Shown in pieces: positions 1 through 10,684 of a DNA stretch of 64,000 nucleotides. A program made the translations under genes and the position numbers. The stretch lies in assembly GCA_003956705.1 (NCBI GenBank), contig QZCP01000181.1, positions 1-64,000 on the forward strand, given 5' to 3'. Numbering within the stretch: the first letter of the stretch is position 1; each line of letters begins with the position of its first letter. The stretch is from Brevipalpus yothersi. Its lineage: Eukaryota; Arthropoda; Arachnida; Trombidiformes; Tenuipalpidae. The notes beneath the pieces were generated by a model. That model was not told where the DNA came from. It saw nothing but the letters and a program-made list of their open reading frames with translations, and searched no databases.

Positions 1-110
1 CTCTCTCTCTCTCTCTCTCTATGATGCCCTCTGGGTTTTCGGGTTATACGTTGCTCCATTTGATTCATTTCATATTCCTTTCTAAATCAGCTGTCCTGCC
101 AGTGGGAAGT

Positions 111-178
<68 letters not shown>

Positions 179-762
179 GCATTGAGTTTCGTGATGTTGG
201 CCAAAAAACTGAACTTCTTGTTCCCCTCTCCATACATTTGATGAATGGCCCTATTGTGAGAGCTCTCTGAATCTTATCGAATGAGTGTGAATTTTCCCAT
301 CCTAGAACTATGGTCTCTCTCTCTCTCTTTCTCTCACTCCCTCAATTTTTCTACCGGTTCTGGCCCTTTGAACCTTGTTGCTCCTTCATTTTTGGTTCCA
401 GTCTGGTTATTTATCATTTCTATTCTTCTCGTCTATCGATATTGGAGAGCACAGTCTCATTGTAGCCACAGGAAAAATTGAATCCGATGAAAGAATGAAA
501 ATTCTCTCTCTCCATGCCAAAGCTTCATGAAATTTGTTTCATGTATTCGCACTTAGCGAGTACCGAGGTATATTAAATGCAAAATGTTTTGAGGTTAGAG
601 ATCTGCCATCAGGCTACCTAGGGTGTTGCTAGTTTATCCGTCTCTCCCATTTTATCTCTTCGAATTGAACAAGTACACTGTACTCTCATTTTGGCATTGT
701 TCAGATTCGTTCTCAATTCGGCACAAATTTTAACGTTATCCTATTCTTGTTCAATTCTCTAG
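1..762. other. Intron or upstream sequence of the USP3-like gene
   Basis: No coding exon recognised. The stretch holds two (CT)n tracts and ends in an AG acceptor at 761-762. It is read as the intron before the first visible USP exon because that exon needs a preceding G to complete an Asp codon. Confidence 0.5.
114..174. repeat. (CT)n microsatellite
   Basis: Nearly perfect CT dinucleotide run of about 60 bp inside the presumed USP intron. A second CT run occupies bases 1-20. Confidence 0.95.
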
Positions 763-1610
763 ATTTATCGCTGAATATTCCTCAGCAATGCTCAAATAAG
801 TCTGAAAATAAGGATGAAGATGAATCACCTCAAAAGTGTCATCTTTTTGGTAAGTTTATCTGTTCATGAGTAATTGAAATCAAACCTCATCAAACTTTCT
901 TTCGTTCTTCTAGATTGTCTTTCTAGTTTTGTCGATTTAGAGGAGTTAGCCGAGACCGAATTATATCATTGTCCAAATTGTAAAAAGAAGCAAAGGTTTA
1001 CCAAGAGATTTTGGGTTCGACGTCTACCCAATGTGAGTGTAATATCTTCTCTATTGTCTACACTATATGATAGACCACTAACTAATAAATGCTTCATCTT
1101 CAGGTTCTCTGTCTACACCTGAAAAGATTTTGGTGGAATAACTTTTATCGGAACAAACTAGATACCTATGTTGAATTCCCGATTTCAGATTTGGATATGA
1201 GCAGATATGTTCTATCCGAAGTTGTAAGTCGAGACACCATGTATATATTTGACATGAGTAAAATCTAACTATTTTTTTTCAACCATCAAGAGGGAAACAA
1301 GAGGCTCTGGTTATGGTTCTCATTTATATGATCTTGCGGCCGTAATAGTCCATCACGGGACAGGACCTGCTTCAGGTCATTATACTGCCTATGCTACTCA
1401 TGAAAGTAAGTTTTTGGTTATGAAACATTGTTTCATTTTTATTGATTTTTACTGTTTTTCTCTCCCTCCTCAGAATGTTGGCATCATTTTAACGACAGTA
1501 CTGTGACCGTCTGTGATGAGAGTACTGTTGCCAAAAGTAAAGCTTATATTTTGTTTTACATCCGAAAAGAACGCTCGAAATCGAATAATTCCAATTTGTG
1601 GACTTCTTAA
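763..1610 (+). CDS. USP3: USP3-like ubiquitin carboxyl-terminal hydrolase, C-terminal part (5 exons, partial at left)
   Basis: Exons 763-849, 914-1032, 1104-1223, 1291-1405 and 1474-1610 (TAA) join in frame to give the last 191 residues of a ubiquitin-specific protease. What is seen: DCLSSFVDLEELAETELYHC, a CPNC zinc-knuckle pair, LCLHLKRFWW, the catalytic-histidine box GHYTAYATHE, and FNDSTV supplying the third catalytic residue. The order and wording match the USP3/USP44/USP49 group, closest to USP3. Known for USP3: a nuclear enzyme that removes ubiquitin from histones H2A/H2B. The first exon begins with two bases of a GAT codon, so more exons, including the catalytic Cys box and ZnF-UBP domain, lie left of the window. 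An AATAAA at 1881-1886 fits as its poly(A) signal. The USP3 rather than USP44/49 assignment is fairly likely, not certain. Confidence 0.88.
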
Positions 1611-2064
1611 GAACGATAATCCCGAATTCTTTCATCAATTGTTTCATCATCATAAGATGGTTGACAGAAATCTTCTTCAAACTTTTAAACTCTGTAGAAA
1701 TGACACCCGAGATCTTCACTGTGTGAAGAAAAGTGTAACTCTGACGAAAGCCATTTTGGCAATGTGATCTTATTTCTCTTCTACCTTGAGAGAATTATTT
1801 TTTCAATCAATTCTTCATTCAATGTGAGAGGTAGTTTTTTGTCTCTTTCTGAATCATACATTCTTGTGAAGAAACTATCCAATAAAAAAAATCGTTTTGT
1901 TAATGTGAGAACATCTTGAAAAAAGACTTTATTCATTTTGTTGATAATATCTTAGAAAACATAAGTATACATTGTAGTTTTCTATTTTTTTGAGATTAAC
2001 CAAGTTCTCTTCTAATTTTGAATGGAAAAATTGTGTTTTTATGTGTTTGAGCAAAATTTATTTT
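1611..2064. other. Convergent 3' ends of USP3-like and PSMB2
   Basis: No gene. The two flanking genes face each other. AATAAA on the + strand at 1881-1886 fits the USP gene. Its complement TTTATT at 1928-1933 reads AATAAA on the minus strand and fits PSMB2. If both are used, the two 3' UTRs would overlap or nearly so. Confidence 0.6.
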
Positions 2065-2676
2065 TCACTCTTTGACAAGATCTTTAACAGAAATTGGAGG
2101 TAATACCGTGATACCATTAGCATCCACTTTTTTTATGTGAAAATGTTGGAGACTTCCCAGAAATCGTTTATCAATTTGTTTGATGCAGCTTTTCATCAAT
2201 CCCACGGCTTCCTCCTCATTCATGTCGGGTCGATAATCTTTGTCCAATAAACCGAAAGTGAACATCTGTGCATACCCATGTACAGCAAAAGGTACCTCGC
2301 AAACAGTGGCCAAATAATCGATCCAATATAATTCCGGGGTTTTTGTCTCCTTGTCATAGCCGGCCAGAATCAAATTTGTTTGGTACGGTGTTCGGCTTCT
2401 TAAATAATCTGCAAGATTTCTTTGCACATAAGTGGCAGCATGTTTGGGTGCCAGCTCGAAGCCACTTCTCATTCTAAATAACTGAATATTTTTCGCAATA
2501 AATTCAGCAAATTGTACTGAGTCACCCGGTTCACCAGTGGCGGACATCATCAAGTTATCACTCAATTTGTAAATCTTATCACAATCATGTTTGACCACCA
2601 TGATGCTGAACACAGCTTGTGAATCCGATGCGATCAAGGCGAAATCATTAAACTTTATTCCAATTGAAGCCTCCAT
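2065..2676 (-). CDS. PSMB2: Proteasome subunit beta type-2 (intronless)
   Basis: A single 203-residue exon from MEASIGIKFNDFALIASDSQ to stop. It lines up along its whole length with PSMB2 (beta4 of the 20S core): GEPGDSVQFAEFIAKN, RNLADYLRSRTPYQTNLILAGYD, YWIDYLA and PFAVHGY are family landmarks. Length is close to the usual 201. Known role: a non-catalytic subunit of the inner beta ring of the 20S proteasome, in cytosol and nucleus. It lacks the propeptide and N-terminal Thr of active beta subunits, as expected. Absence of introns is in keeping with this intron-poor genome. Its 5' end was copied to 6066-6250 (see that entry). Confidence 0.96.
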   Translation of the reverse strand: MEASIGIKFNDFALIASDSQAVFSIMVVKHDCDKIYKLSDNLMMSATGEPGDSVQFAEFIAKNIQLFRMRSGFELAPKHAATYVQRNLADYLRSRTPYQTNLILAGYDKETKTPELYWIDYLATVCEVPFAVHGYAQMFTFGLLDKDYRPDMNEEEAVGLMKSCIKQIDKRFLGSLQHFHIKKVDANGITVLPPISVKDLVKE

Positions 2677-3951
2677 AGTGTAAGTAATTCAAATCAATTG
2701 ATTGAAATTCACAATTACAATCACACAATTATTAACAATCGTTAACACAATAATTTTACCAGGAATTTAAATTGTAAGACACTCATTCAAAACATTCAAC
2801 TTCAATCAAAAATGCTCATGTCATGCATGTGTACACATGAACGTCATCTGGTGTAGAAGATTATATAGAATGAAATGAAAGTTTTTTGTGAGTATAAGTT
2901 TCTATTCATCATGAACTTTGACAATTAAATGGAAAAATTCTAGAAGGTGAATAGAAAAAATTTTAGAACAATTCTGAAGATATTATAGATTGAAGTTGCT
3001 CATTTATTTTTTTTCATTTTTTTTAGAATTCAAGATCTAAGTGAAAACTAATGGAGTGACTCGATGATGGCTTCAATAATAGTTTACCAAAAGTTCGAGA
3101 TTCTAGGAAATTATCGAAGAAGCTCTTCTTTCTTAATGATAAAACTGATGAATGAAAAGGTAGGCTTCAGGAAAGAGGCTACATGATTTCGGAAAAGCTA
3201 ATCGAGATCAAAAAATCTCTGACTGCTTGAGATGAGAGGAAAATTTTCATTTCCTGTGATTCATATCAGTTTTCCAATACCGATATTAATACATGTACAA
3301 TCTGTTTAAGTAAACTGGTTGGCAGAGGCCAAACTGGCTTCTTAATGATGGACGGAAAAAAATTTTCTCTCAAAATCTTTGGACACCCCTAGACCAGTTG
3401 TTCTCTCTCATTGGAACTCTCCAAATCAGGGTCATCAAACTTTGTGAATTCGGGTTCTGTATAAATGGGCTAATTCGCTTGGTCCGTGAAAACGGTTAGA
3501 GGAGAATTTCCGAGAACCTTCCGAGAAATCTCACCAAACTCCGAGATGCTGATGGAAGCTTACTTGATGACCGATAATGGTGGCAGCTTAATTCTGGTGT
3601 GTCTATTTTGGTTACATGGTTACTTATGATTGAATGAATTTCCCTCTGGACTCAAAATCCACATTGCAATCACCTTGAAAATCATTGGACATCATCAGTC
3701 TAGCGTGCATCATGGAAGAAGAAGATCCGAAAAACAAGATGAAGATTTACTCGCTTGAATTCGCTTGGACACAGCCGACAAAGGCCAAATAAATTAATTT
3801 TGATGCCAAATTGATGAAGAAAAAGGGGATAGCTTGGGGCACGAAAAGTGGCCTGATGGAAGGATTTTTTCTTCTCTCTTTTCTCATGTGGACGCTCATC
3901 TTCAATTCTGCATTCTATCATTCCACTCTCACTTTATTTCTAGCAACTTTT

Positions 3952-3954
<3 letters not shown>

Positions 3955-4002
<48 letters not shown>
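3955..4002. repeat. (CT)n microsatellite
   Basis: About 48 bp of CT repeats, roughly 200 bp upstream of a TATA box. Confidence 0.95.
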
Positions 4003-4005
<3 letters not shown>

Positions 4006-4198
4006 TAGCTCATCATGATTGATTTTCGGATAGAAGTGAAGATGATACTGGTGGAAAACATTCATACCAAATACCCTCAGGTCAACCTCCGACTCTCATC
4101 CAAACGATGTATCTAGTCAGATTTATCGGCCCTCAGCTTTCATACATTGCTTTAATAGGGCGTAACAAGCTCTGTGGGTCTGGTCTTGGGCCAAAATC

Positions 4199-4206
4199 TA
4201 TAAAAG
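4199..4206 (+). promoter_or_regulatory. TATA box of the secreted Q/Y-rich gene
   Basis: TATAAAAG lies 95 bp before the ATG at 4294. Transcription would be expected to start about 30 bp downstream, near 4230, leaving a short 5' UTR. Strong TATA boxes are typical of highly expressed secreted or cuticular arthropod genes. Confidence 0.7.
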
Positions 4207-4293
4207 GGGTTCCACTTCATCATTTGGATCCAATTTTCAGGTAGCAACATCAACTAGAGGATCATAGAATTTGAATTAGAATTGGTAGCCAAA

Positions 4294-5993
4294 ATGTTGA
4301 GAATTGTAAGATTTTTTTTCTTTTATTTCCAAATTTTTCGAGGCATGTATTTCATGTTTTTTCTCTTTCCTCTCTCATTAATCTCTTGCTAGCTTACAAT
4401 CGTCTGTGCCATTGGAGCAATCTATACAGTTCCCATCGATGGTGTTAAGGGTGGAAGTGCTTCCAGTTACAAGGTTCAAGAGACAACCAAGTACGCCGTC
4501 AAAGAGCCAGCAGGTAATTAAACCGTGATTGTTCAGTTCTACGAAATTTGGTCTAACTTTTTTCGAATTTCTTATCATTTTATTCCATAAAGTAACCTCA
4601 TGGCAATCTGGTGGTGCCGATGTTGCACCAACTCAAGTTGATCGAACTGTTGAGACCCATTACGTTCCAGCAATTGGTCTACCAAAGCCAGTACCAAAAT
4701 TCGAATGGGTTGGTCAGACTGTTGGTAAGAAACAGTACGGTGAAGAGGTGATCGAACAACGAAAAGAAGAACCTGTGGCCATTTCTCAATACGAAGGAGC
4801 AGTAACTCATCAGTAAGTTAGAAAATTTTTGAGCATATTCTCTTTAGATAGATACTAAGGAAAATTCTCAATTTCAGTGAATCATACGATCCATACAAAG
4901 ATATTCTACCGGAAGTTATCCAAGGCAAACGACGATTGGGTGATGAAGATGTGAATGCAACTCAACAAGTGTTCGGTCAAGGTGTTGTTCCTCAACATGT
5001 GTACACCGAAAATACTTTCCCAAGTATTATCACCCTCAAAGGTCGCCAATACTTGGTAGTTCCACACAAGGATGTCTCAAAATATGAGGCTTACTTCACA
5101 CAATCACATCCATCAACCTGGAGTTACCAATCTGGTAGGTTGAAAAGTTTTTATTGAAAATCGATGGAAAGTGAGTACAATAGAAAAATTTTTCTGTTGA
5201 TTATTTTATCTAGGAATTGTGCCAACATACGAACAGAAACAAATTTATCATGCACATGGAAATGCTGTGGTCCCCGATATATTCAAACAGTGGCAAGCTA
5301 ACCATCAACAGTATACCGTTCCTGTGGGTACTTCTTATACCGAACAATCAGTTCACAGTATTCCCCAAGCCATTGGACACAGCTATACCACCCATCATCC
5401 ACCTCAATCCAGCTTAGGACAGGGAACTAAATTCGTATCACTATCAACGTATGAGCGACCAACTCAATTTGTATCTCAATCAACTTACGGTCAGCAAACT
5501 CCATTCGTGTCCACATCTCAATCAGCTTATGGACAATCAGTCTATGAACAACAAACTCCATTCGTAACCAAAATTCAATCAGCTTATGCACCAGTAGTTG
5601 AGGTCCCATATTCAATTCCATACTGGTATGCACAACCTCAAACTTATTATCAGACCCAAGGCTACTATCAACCCTCTTACTATACTTATCAAACTCAACA
5701 CGAGGTAAGAGTCTAGAAAAAAATTTCATAGCGTATATATATTCTGAATTCTGTGTTAAATTTTACAGGTTGCTCCAGTACAGACCCCAGTTCAAACCGT
5801 CCAAACTTCAGTCCAGACACCAGTTCAAGCACCAGTCCAGACAGTCCAAACACAAGTACAATCGGCAACCAAAACTAAACTTTCTTTCACTCCCACCGTT
5901 GATTCACCTCGACCATGGGTTGTTGCTCCTGATCAAGCCACCAAGGACACAACTCGACAAGGCCGATGGGTTGTTAAAGGAGTGAAAGTATAA
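4294..5993 (+). CDS. Secreted Q/Y/P-rich repeat protein (6 exons)
   Basis: Exons 4294-4305, 4393-4513, 4593-4812, 4878-5134, 5214-5704 and 5769-5993 join in frame to 441 residues. The tiny first exon encodes MLRI. With exon 2 it makes a signal peptide ending near residue 16-20 (VCAIGAIYTVPI). The mature protein has KEEPVAISQYEG-type segments, then a Tyr/Gln-rich region with a loose repeat (TPFVS...SAYGQ), then PVQTVQT-like repeats, and a basic end RWVVKGVKV. No enzymatic domain is recognised. Low-complexity Tyr/Gln/Pro content with a strong TATA box suggests a structural extracellular, cuticular or silk-like product, but this is inference. There is no chitin-binding R&R motif. Confidence 0.85.
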
Positions 5994-6065
5994 TGATACT
6001 AGAAAGTTTCCATCTTACCTTTTACCTAGTTTACTTTTTCCGCGAATACAAGTACGTAAGTTTGC

Positions 6066-6250
6066 AGAACGCTTGAAAATCGGATGCAATCAATGCAAAA
6101 TCATTAAACTTAATACCAATTGAGGCCTCCATTTTCGTATGTAATTGATTTAAATCTTCAATTAAATCTATTCACGACACTCACACAAAAAGATTACGAA
6201 ACAAAAATTCAATCAAAAAATGCTGAAGCCATATACATGTATATGCTTGT
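6066..6250 (-). pseudogene. Truncated duplicate of the PSMB2 5' end
   Basis: On the minus strand, from 6132 downward, an ATG opens MEASIGIKFNDFALIASD, identical over 18 residues to PSMB2. Similarity then breaks down over the next few codons and the frame stops near 6030. The similarity continues upstream of the ATG into non-coding flank: both copies carry CAATCAAAAA(A)TGCT before their start. It therefore looks like a DNA-level segmental copy, not a retrocopy. It lies in the 3' flank of the Q/Y-rich gene and beside the CCDC124 stop codon. It cannot encode a proteasome subunit. Confidence 0.8.
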
Positions 6251-6313
6251 CATATATTACAAGCATCGTTTGAACAGTGTCGTCTTGTGTGTGTTATTGA
6301 TTATTAAAGTTTG

Positions 6314-7032
6314 TCAACTCTTAGAATTGAATGAAGAGTGGGGCTGATTGAGGGGATTTTCGGGTGATTTTTGCCACTCTTTTCTAAGAAGATGTTTAAC
6401 TTGAGACATTCGAAGAGTTGGATAATCTATCTTATATCGAGGTAACATTTTTTCTTCGAATGCTGTGTAGGCAGCTTTCAATCTACGTTCAGGATGACGA
6501 TCAAGATCGGCTTCTTTCATACTGAAAAGAGGTAGAAATAGAAAATGGATAGGTTAAAATATTTCAACTGGAGTAGAAAAAAAAATCTCATTCCAATGGT
6601 TTACCTTAAAGCTGAGATAGCTTCATCAACAGTCCGAGCTTCCAAGCCTTCAACTTGAATCCTATTAATATTCTCTTCCAATGGAATTTCTTTTGGTTTA
6701 TTATCAACTAATGATGATGTTTTCGGTTTGGATTCTAGTGTTTTATTGATTTGAGCGCGAGTTATTTTACTAACAGAAGATGATGCTGATTTGATGGAAG
6801 ACATTTCCTCTTCGTATAATTGTTGTTTAAGAGCTTTCTTTTCCAGTGTTTCTTGTTTCTTTTTCTCTTGATCAGCTTTACGTTGTTCTTTCTTCATCAC
6901 ATGTTTATCTGTATCTTTCCAATATTCATCTTCAATAGCTTTCTGTTTTTGCTCTTTTTCCAGATTCTTTTTCTCCTCCTTACGAGCTCGAGCTTCAACC
7001 GCTTTACTGTTTGTTCCCATTTTTTTCGGCAT
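6314..7032 (-). CDS. CCDC124: CCDC124 homologue (2 exons)
   Basis: Exons 6605-7032 and 6314-6521 give 211 residues. The start MPKKMGTNSKA was preferred over an in-frame ATG three codons upstream (7041) because the family begins MPKK. What is seen: a highly charged N-terminal coiled coil (EARARKEEKKN, DEYWKDTDKHVMKKEQRK), then KITRAQI, PLEENINR, VEARTVDEAI-like text, and DRHPERRLKAAYTAFEE with KEWQKSPENPLNQ at the C terminus. All are conserved in CCDC124, at close to the human length of 223. Known role: a ribosome-associated factor related to yeast Lso2 that helps ribosomes through hibernation and recovery; also reported at centrosome and midbody. Confidence 0.95.
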
Positions 7033-7855
7033 CTTTCTCACAATTAATTTTATTCCTCAAATCAACCCAATTGATGATGATGATGATGGTGATATCACAG
7101 CACGACACACTAGATACACTTTGAAATACTAATCAATAAATTAACATAAAAAAATCAATCAATCATATGATATGTATTTAAAGTCACAAAAATATCAAGA
7201 GAATGTCAACAAACAAAAACACGAGTGCAAAATGATTTGCTCTTTAAACTGCGCTCGGTCTCCTTGACGATCAAAGTGAGTGGAAATGATCAGAATAACC
7301 GAATAATGGAGTTGTTCATGAAGAATAGTGGAGACATTCGATTAAATTATCTACAATTGTTAGTTAGAATAGATGAATTTGTGGCTTGAAGAAATGAGAT
7401 TCCTTATGGTAGGCCTGATTGAGCTTCGGGAAATTAAGGGTATAGAGCATAGTAGTAGTAGTAGTAGTAGTAGTAGTTCATTTTAGGTTGTTTGATGATA
7501 AAAGTTCAGAGACAATATTCTGATGGAAGATTTTATTTGCTTTATGTAGAAGAATCAAAGTGATGATTCAAAGTCAGTGAAAATCATGTATTTTCTGGTG
7601 TATATATGCGATGTCACGCTTATTTTCAAGATTGATATTAAATGGACTTATCATTGTGGTCATTACAAGTGAAATTGATGGGTGTGATCGATTGATTCTC
7701 TGTGAGAAAGTTAGCGGTAGAGCTGCTGAGAAAACACTTGATGTGATAACATGATGTAAAAAGTACAAGCAAGATGGCAAATAGATAAATACTTGATTCG
7801 ATAAAATGTGTCAAGTAAAATTTAGTTTCAGAATGAGTGAAAAGAAAAACGTTGA
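7033..7855. other. Intergenic region CCDC124 - Iwr1 homologue
   Basis: Nothing coding recognised. Contains a (TAG)n run near 7450-7477. The short antisense frames at 7574-7859 have no protein-like features. Confidence 0.5.
7450..7477. repeat. (TAG)n trinucleotide microsatellite
   Basis: About nine TAG/AGT units in the CCDC124 upstream region. Confidence 0.9.
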
Positions 7856-8752
7856 TCATGGAATTCGTCTGCTGCTTCTTGAAATCGGTGGTGCAGAAGG
7901 TACATGAATATCATCGGGATCAGTGTCCTCGTCCCCTTCCACCTCTTCTTCGCCATAATTGTTCATCGAATCAGAGCTAGAGCTACCATCCAGATCACCA
8001 GTATCTCTTAGACCAAAATCATCGAAACTATCTCTCAACCGATAACCTTCAGCATCCTCATCATCCCAATAATCTGCATCTCCTCTTGAATTAAAATGAT
8101 CTCGATATTCATAATCTTCATCTGGATATTCGTTGCGGCTATTGTTCTCATCATTTGAGTCACTATCGTCCGTCACTTCATCTTCTTCATTCACTGAGTA
8201 TAAATTGTTGTCCAAATCTTGGAGTGAATAAATATCATAAACATAATCATGTGATGATTCGCCAGCTTCAAGTGGAACTCCATTGCATGTAATAACTATA
8301 GAAGAGAAGAATTCACTTCCATTAGACATGAGTTAAGAGTACATCATTGAGGGAATCAGAAAGCAAAAGCCAAGTACATAGATGGACAAGCCATTTTTAG
8401 AACAATCAAAATGTAACTTCGATGATTGATGAACCCAAAAAAATTTGATCAGCCTCTGGAATGGGCTTACTGGATGGATACATGAGACAAAATTAGTTCA
8501 CTACTTACCATCATCTGTTTCTTCACCGGTACGATTTTGATTGAAATCAATTATTTGATCCTCTGATACATCCTGATTATTGATAACCTTAAGTATATCG
8601 GTCAAAAGATTTGATTTAACACTGGCAATAAATTTACACCTTTTATATTGTCGTGATGAGAAACATGGATCTTCAGCAATTTTCCTTTTCACTCTCAAAT
8701 ATCGTGCTCCATCCTCTGGACCACCACCACTACTATCTCCTCTGGATGACAT
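7856..8752 (-). CDS. SLC7A6OS: Iwr1/SLC7A6OS-type RNA polymerase II nuclear import factor (2 exons)
   Basis: Exons 8509-8752 and 7856-8295 join in phase to 227 residues. The N terminus RYLRVKRK matches the conserved opening (LRVKRKR) of SLC7A6OS. The Iwr1 core is present as HDYVYDIYSLQD followed by NDENNSRNEYPDED, the two signatures of the domain. The tail is very acidic and Ser-rich (EEEVEGDEDTDPDD). Known role: in yeast, Iwr1 binds assembled RNA polymerase II and carries an import signal to bring it into the nucleus. The protein is shorter than human SLC7A6OS (about 309) because the region between the N-terminal motif and the core is reduced. The intron is about 210 bp. Confidence 0.85.
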
Positions 8753-10684
8753 ATTCCAACTTGAAATTTATATAAATCGATTTACAATCCACAAACAAAA
8801 GAACAATTTATCTATAAATATTCAATTCAATCATCAAACTATGAAATAAACACAACTTTATATCACATGAAAGCAAGCAAGTAGAGCATCAGTCAGGCAC
8901 ATGTCAATCAAACATACACACAAACATGTAAACAAATCGAGATGCTCATGAGCGAGACAATAAAAAATGCTTCTAAAATCAATAATCCAGACACAATTTA
9001 AATGGATCCCAAATGAGCACTTTAGGGCATGATTCAGCTAATTATCATTATCTTGGAGAAAATTTTCTCTGATTGGTGATTAAATTATCACGAGAAAGAT
9101 AGTTATAGGTAACTTTTCTTAGAATCTTCTGCTGAAGATGATAGCTTCACTTTTTTCTGACGTCCAAACGAAAGACGAAAGACTCATCATATGTTAGTTT
9201 TAAGTGAACAATTCTGATTTGTTTTTCGATGGCCATTCATCTGATGAGTTATTTTTGGAGATGATGTTAGATTAGATCAAGATTATACTTTGAGAGTGAA
9301 TTTTGATGAGGAATTAAATTCATCTCTGTTAAGAATTATCATGAGAACTGTTATTCTTTGATAAAAGCATGATAAAATAATACAAACAACTAAGACTTTT
9401 GGGAAACTATGCATTTCATCTTTAGATCAATTAGTTTGTTTTATCGGTTGATGTACATTGAATAACAATGACTTGCCTTGAACCCTGATTTCTTATTCAA
9501 GTTCTTAAAGAGAGGAGAATCGGAGATTCTCCATCATCAAAAATCATCAGAAGTTATCAGAATTACGCTGGGTCTTCTCATTCTCGTGACAATCTACTAC
9601 ATCATGCAGTGCACCAACTGAGACTAATTGACCGGATTGAAAATCAACCAAATGAGACAGGTTTGTGGAGAGAAGGAAATGATTAACCATAAAAATTTTC
9701 ACTCCTGAACACTTTGGACTATCTCAAGCCAATCTTCAAAACTTACTCAGTTTCGAGTTTGATCCATCCAATACAGAGTTTACTTTCACTTTCACTTTCG
9801 AATGAATAAAGAAACCGTATCCAAAATACAAAAAATAGGTGAAGAAAATCAATAAAACTGATGCAACATAGAATAAATCCTTCCAACTCAATCAATAATC
9901 AAGTGAAATAATCGAGAAATTGGATTGAAAAAAACATTTTTCCATCTTAGAAATCATCATGATTGAAAGTTTAAAAATGATACATTTACGCGCCACACTG
10001 AACCGCGATCTGCTTCAGCTGTGTACACAAAACAGATCGATGTTGGAGATGAAGATGAGAAATTATGTCAAATTGATGCTCTTTAAAATCAATAATTGCT
10101 CATTTTTTGTTTGTGCGTTTCAATTAGATGTGACTTGATTCTGAATTATCAAATGTTTTATGGGCTTATTTGCTTTTGTAAACTATCATCATCATAAAAT
10201 TATCACACACTCATTATCGCCAATGTAAGAGACAAACAAAAGGTACACTTTATTTTGTACATCTTTTCATTTGCACATGGAATTTTTTGCTGCATGAGAC
10301 TACTCCGCATTATGATACTCTCTCGAATCTTGTCAAATCTTCTCGATTATGTGTGAATGGTATTGATTTTCTCACATTTCGTTCTTTTTTTGATTGTTTC
10401 TGCTGTGTTGGTCTAAGATTAGGGAGAAGGAAGGTAAGAGTGGGCCATGTGGTGTGAAATTCGGGCAGAACGATGATGATTCATAACTGTTTTCTGATCT
10501 ATCTTAACTAAAACAATCATTTTGTTTCATTTTCAGATCTGATCACTTTACATCTTTGATCTTCATTTCATGGATTTTTCAAGCTTAACCAATTCCCCAT
10601 AATTTGGTTGAGAAAATTACCTCCTATCATCTTCAGTCGAAAATTTTTCTTTCGCTTCACAATTGTTTCTTCTCATCAAACATC
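8753..10684. other. Divergent intergenic region Iwr1 homologue - PUS7
   Basis: About 1.9 kb between two divergently transcribed genes. No exon, RNA gene or repeat array recognised. An in-frame extension upstream of the PUS7 ATG (from 10604) lacks a start codon and is taken as 5' UTR. Confidence 0.5.

Larger units (their letters stand above)
2677..4293. other. Intergenic region between PSMB2 and the secreted Q/Y-rich gene
   Basis: Holds the PSMB2 5' flank, a (CT)n tract near 3955-4002 and the core promoter of the next gene. Open frames here are short, or encode simple LSLS repeats, and are not credible genes. Confidence 0.5.

Noticed and set aside
3834..4022. 62-codon frame with long LSLSLS run
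   Set aside because: It is translation of a CT microsatellite; no start context or similarity.
7450..7477. Possible CRISPR-like or structured array
   Set aside because: Plain trinucleotide microsatellite in a eukaryotic genome.
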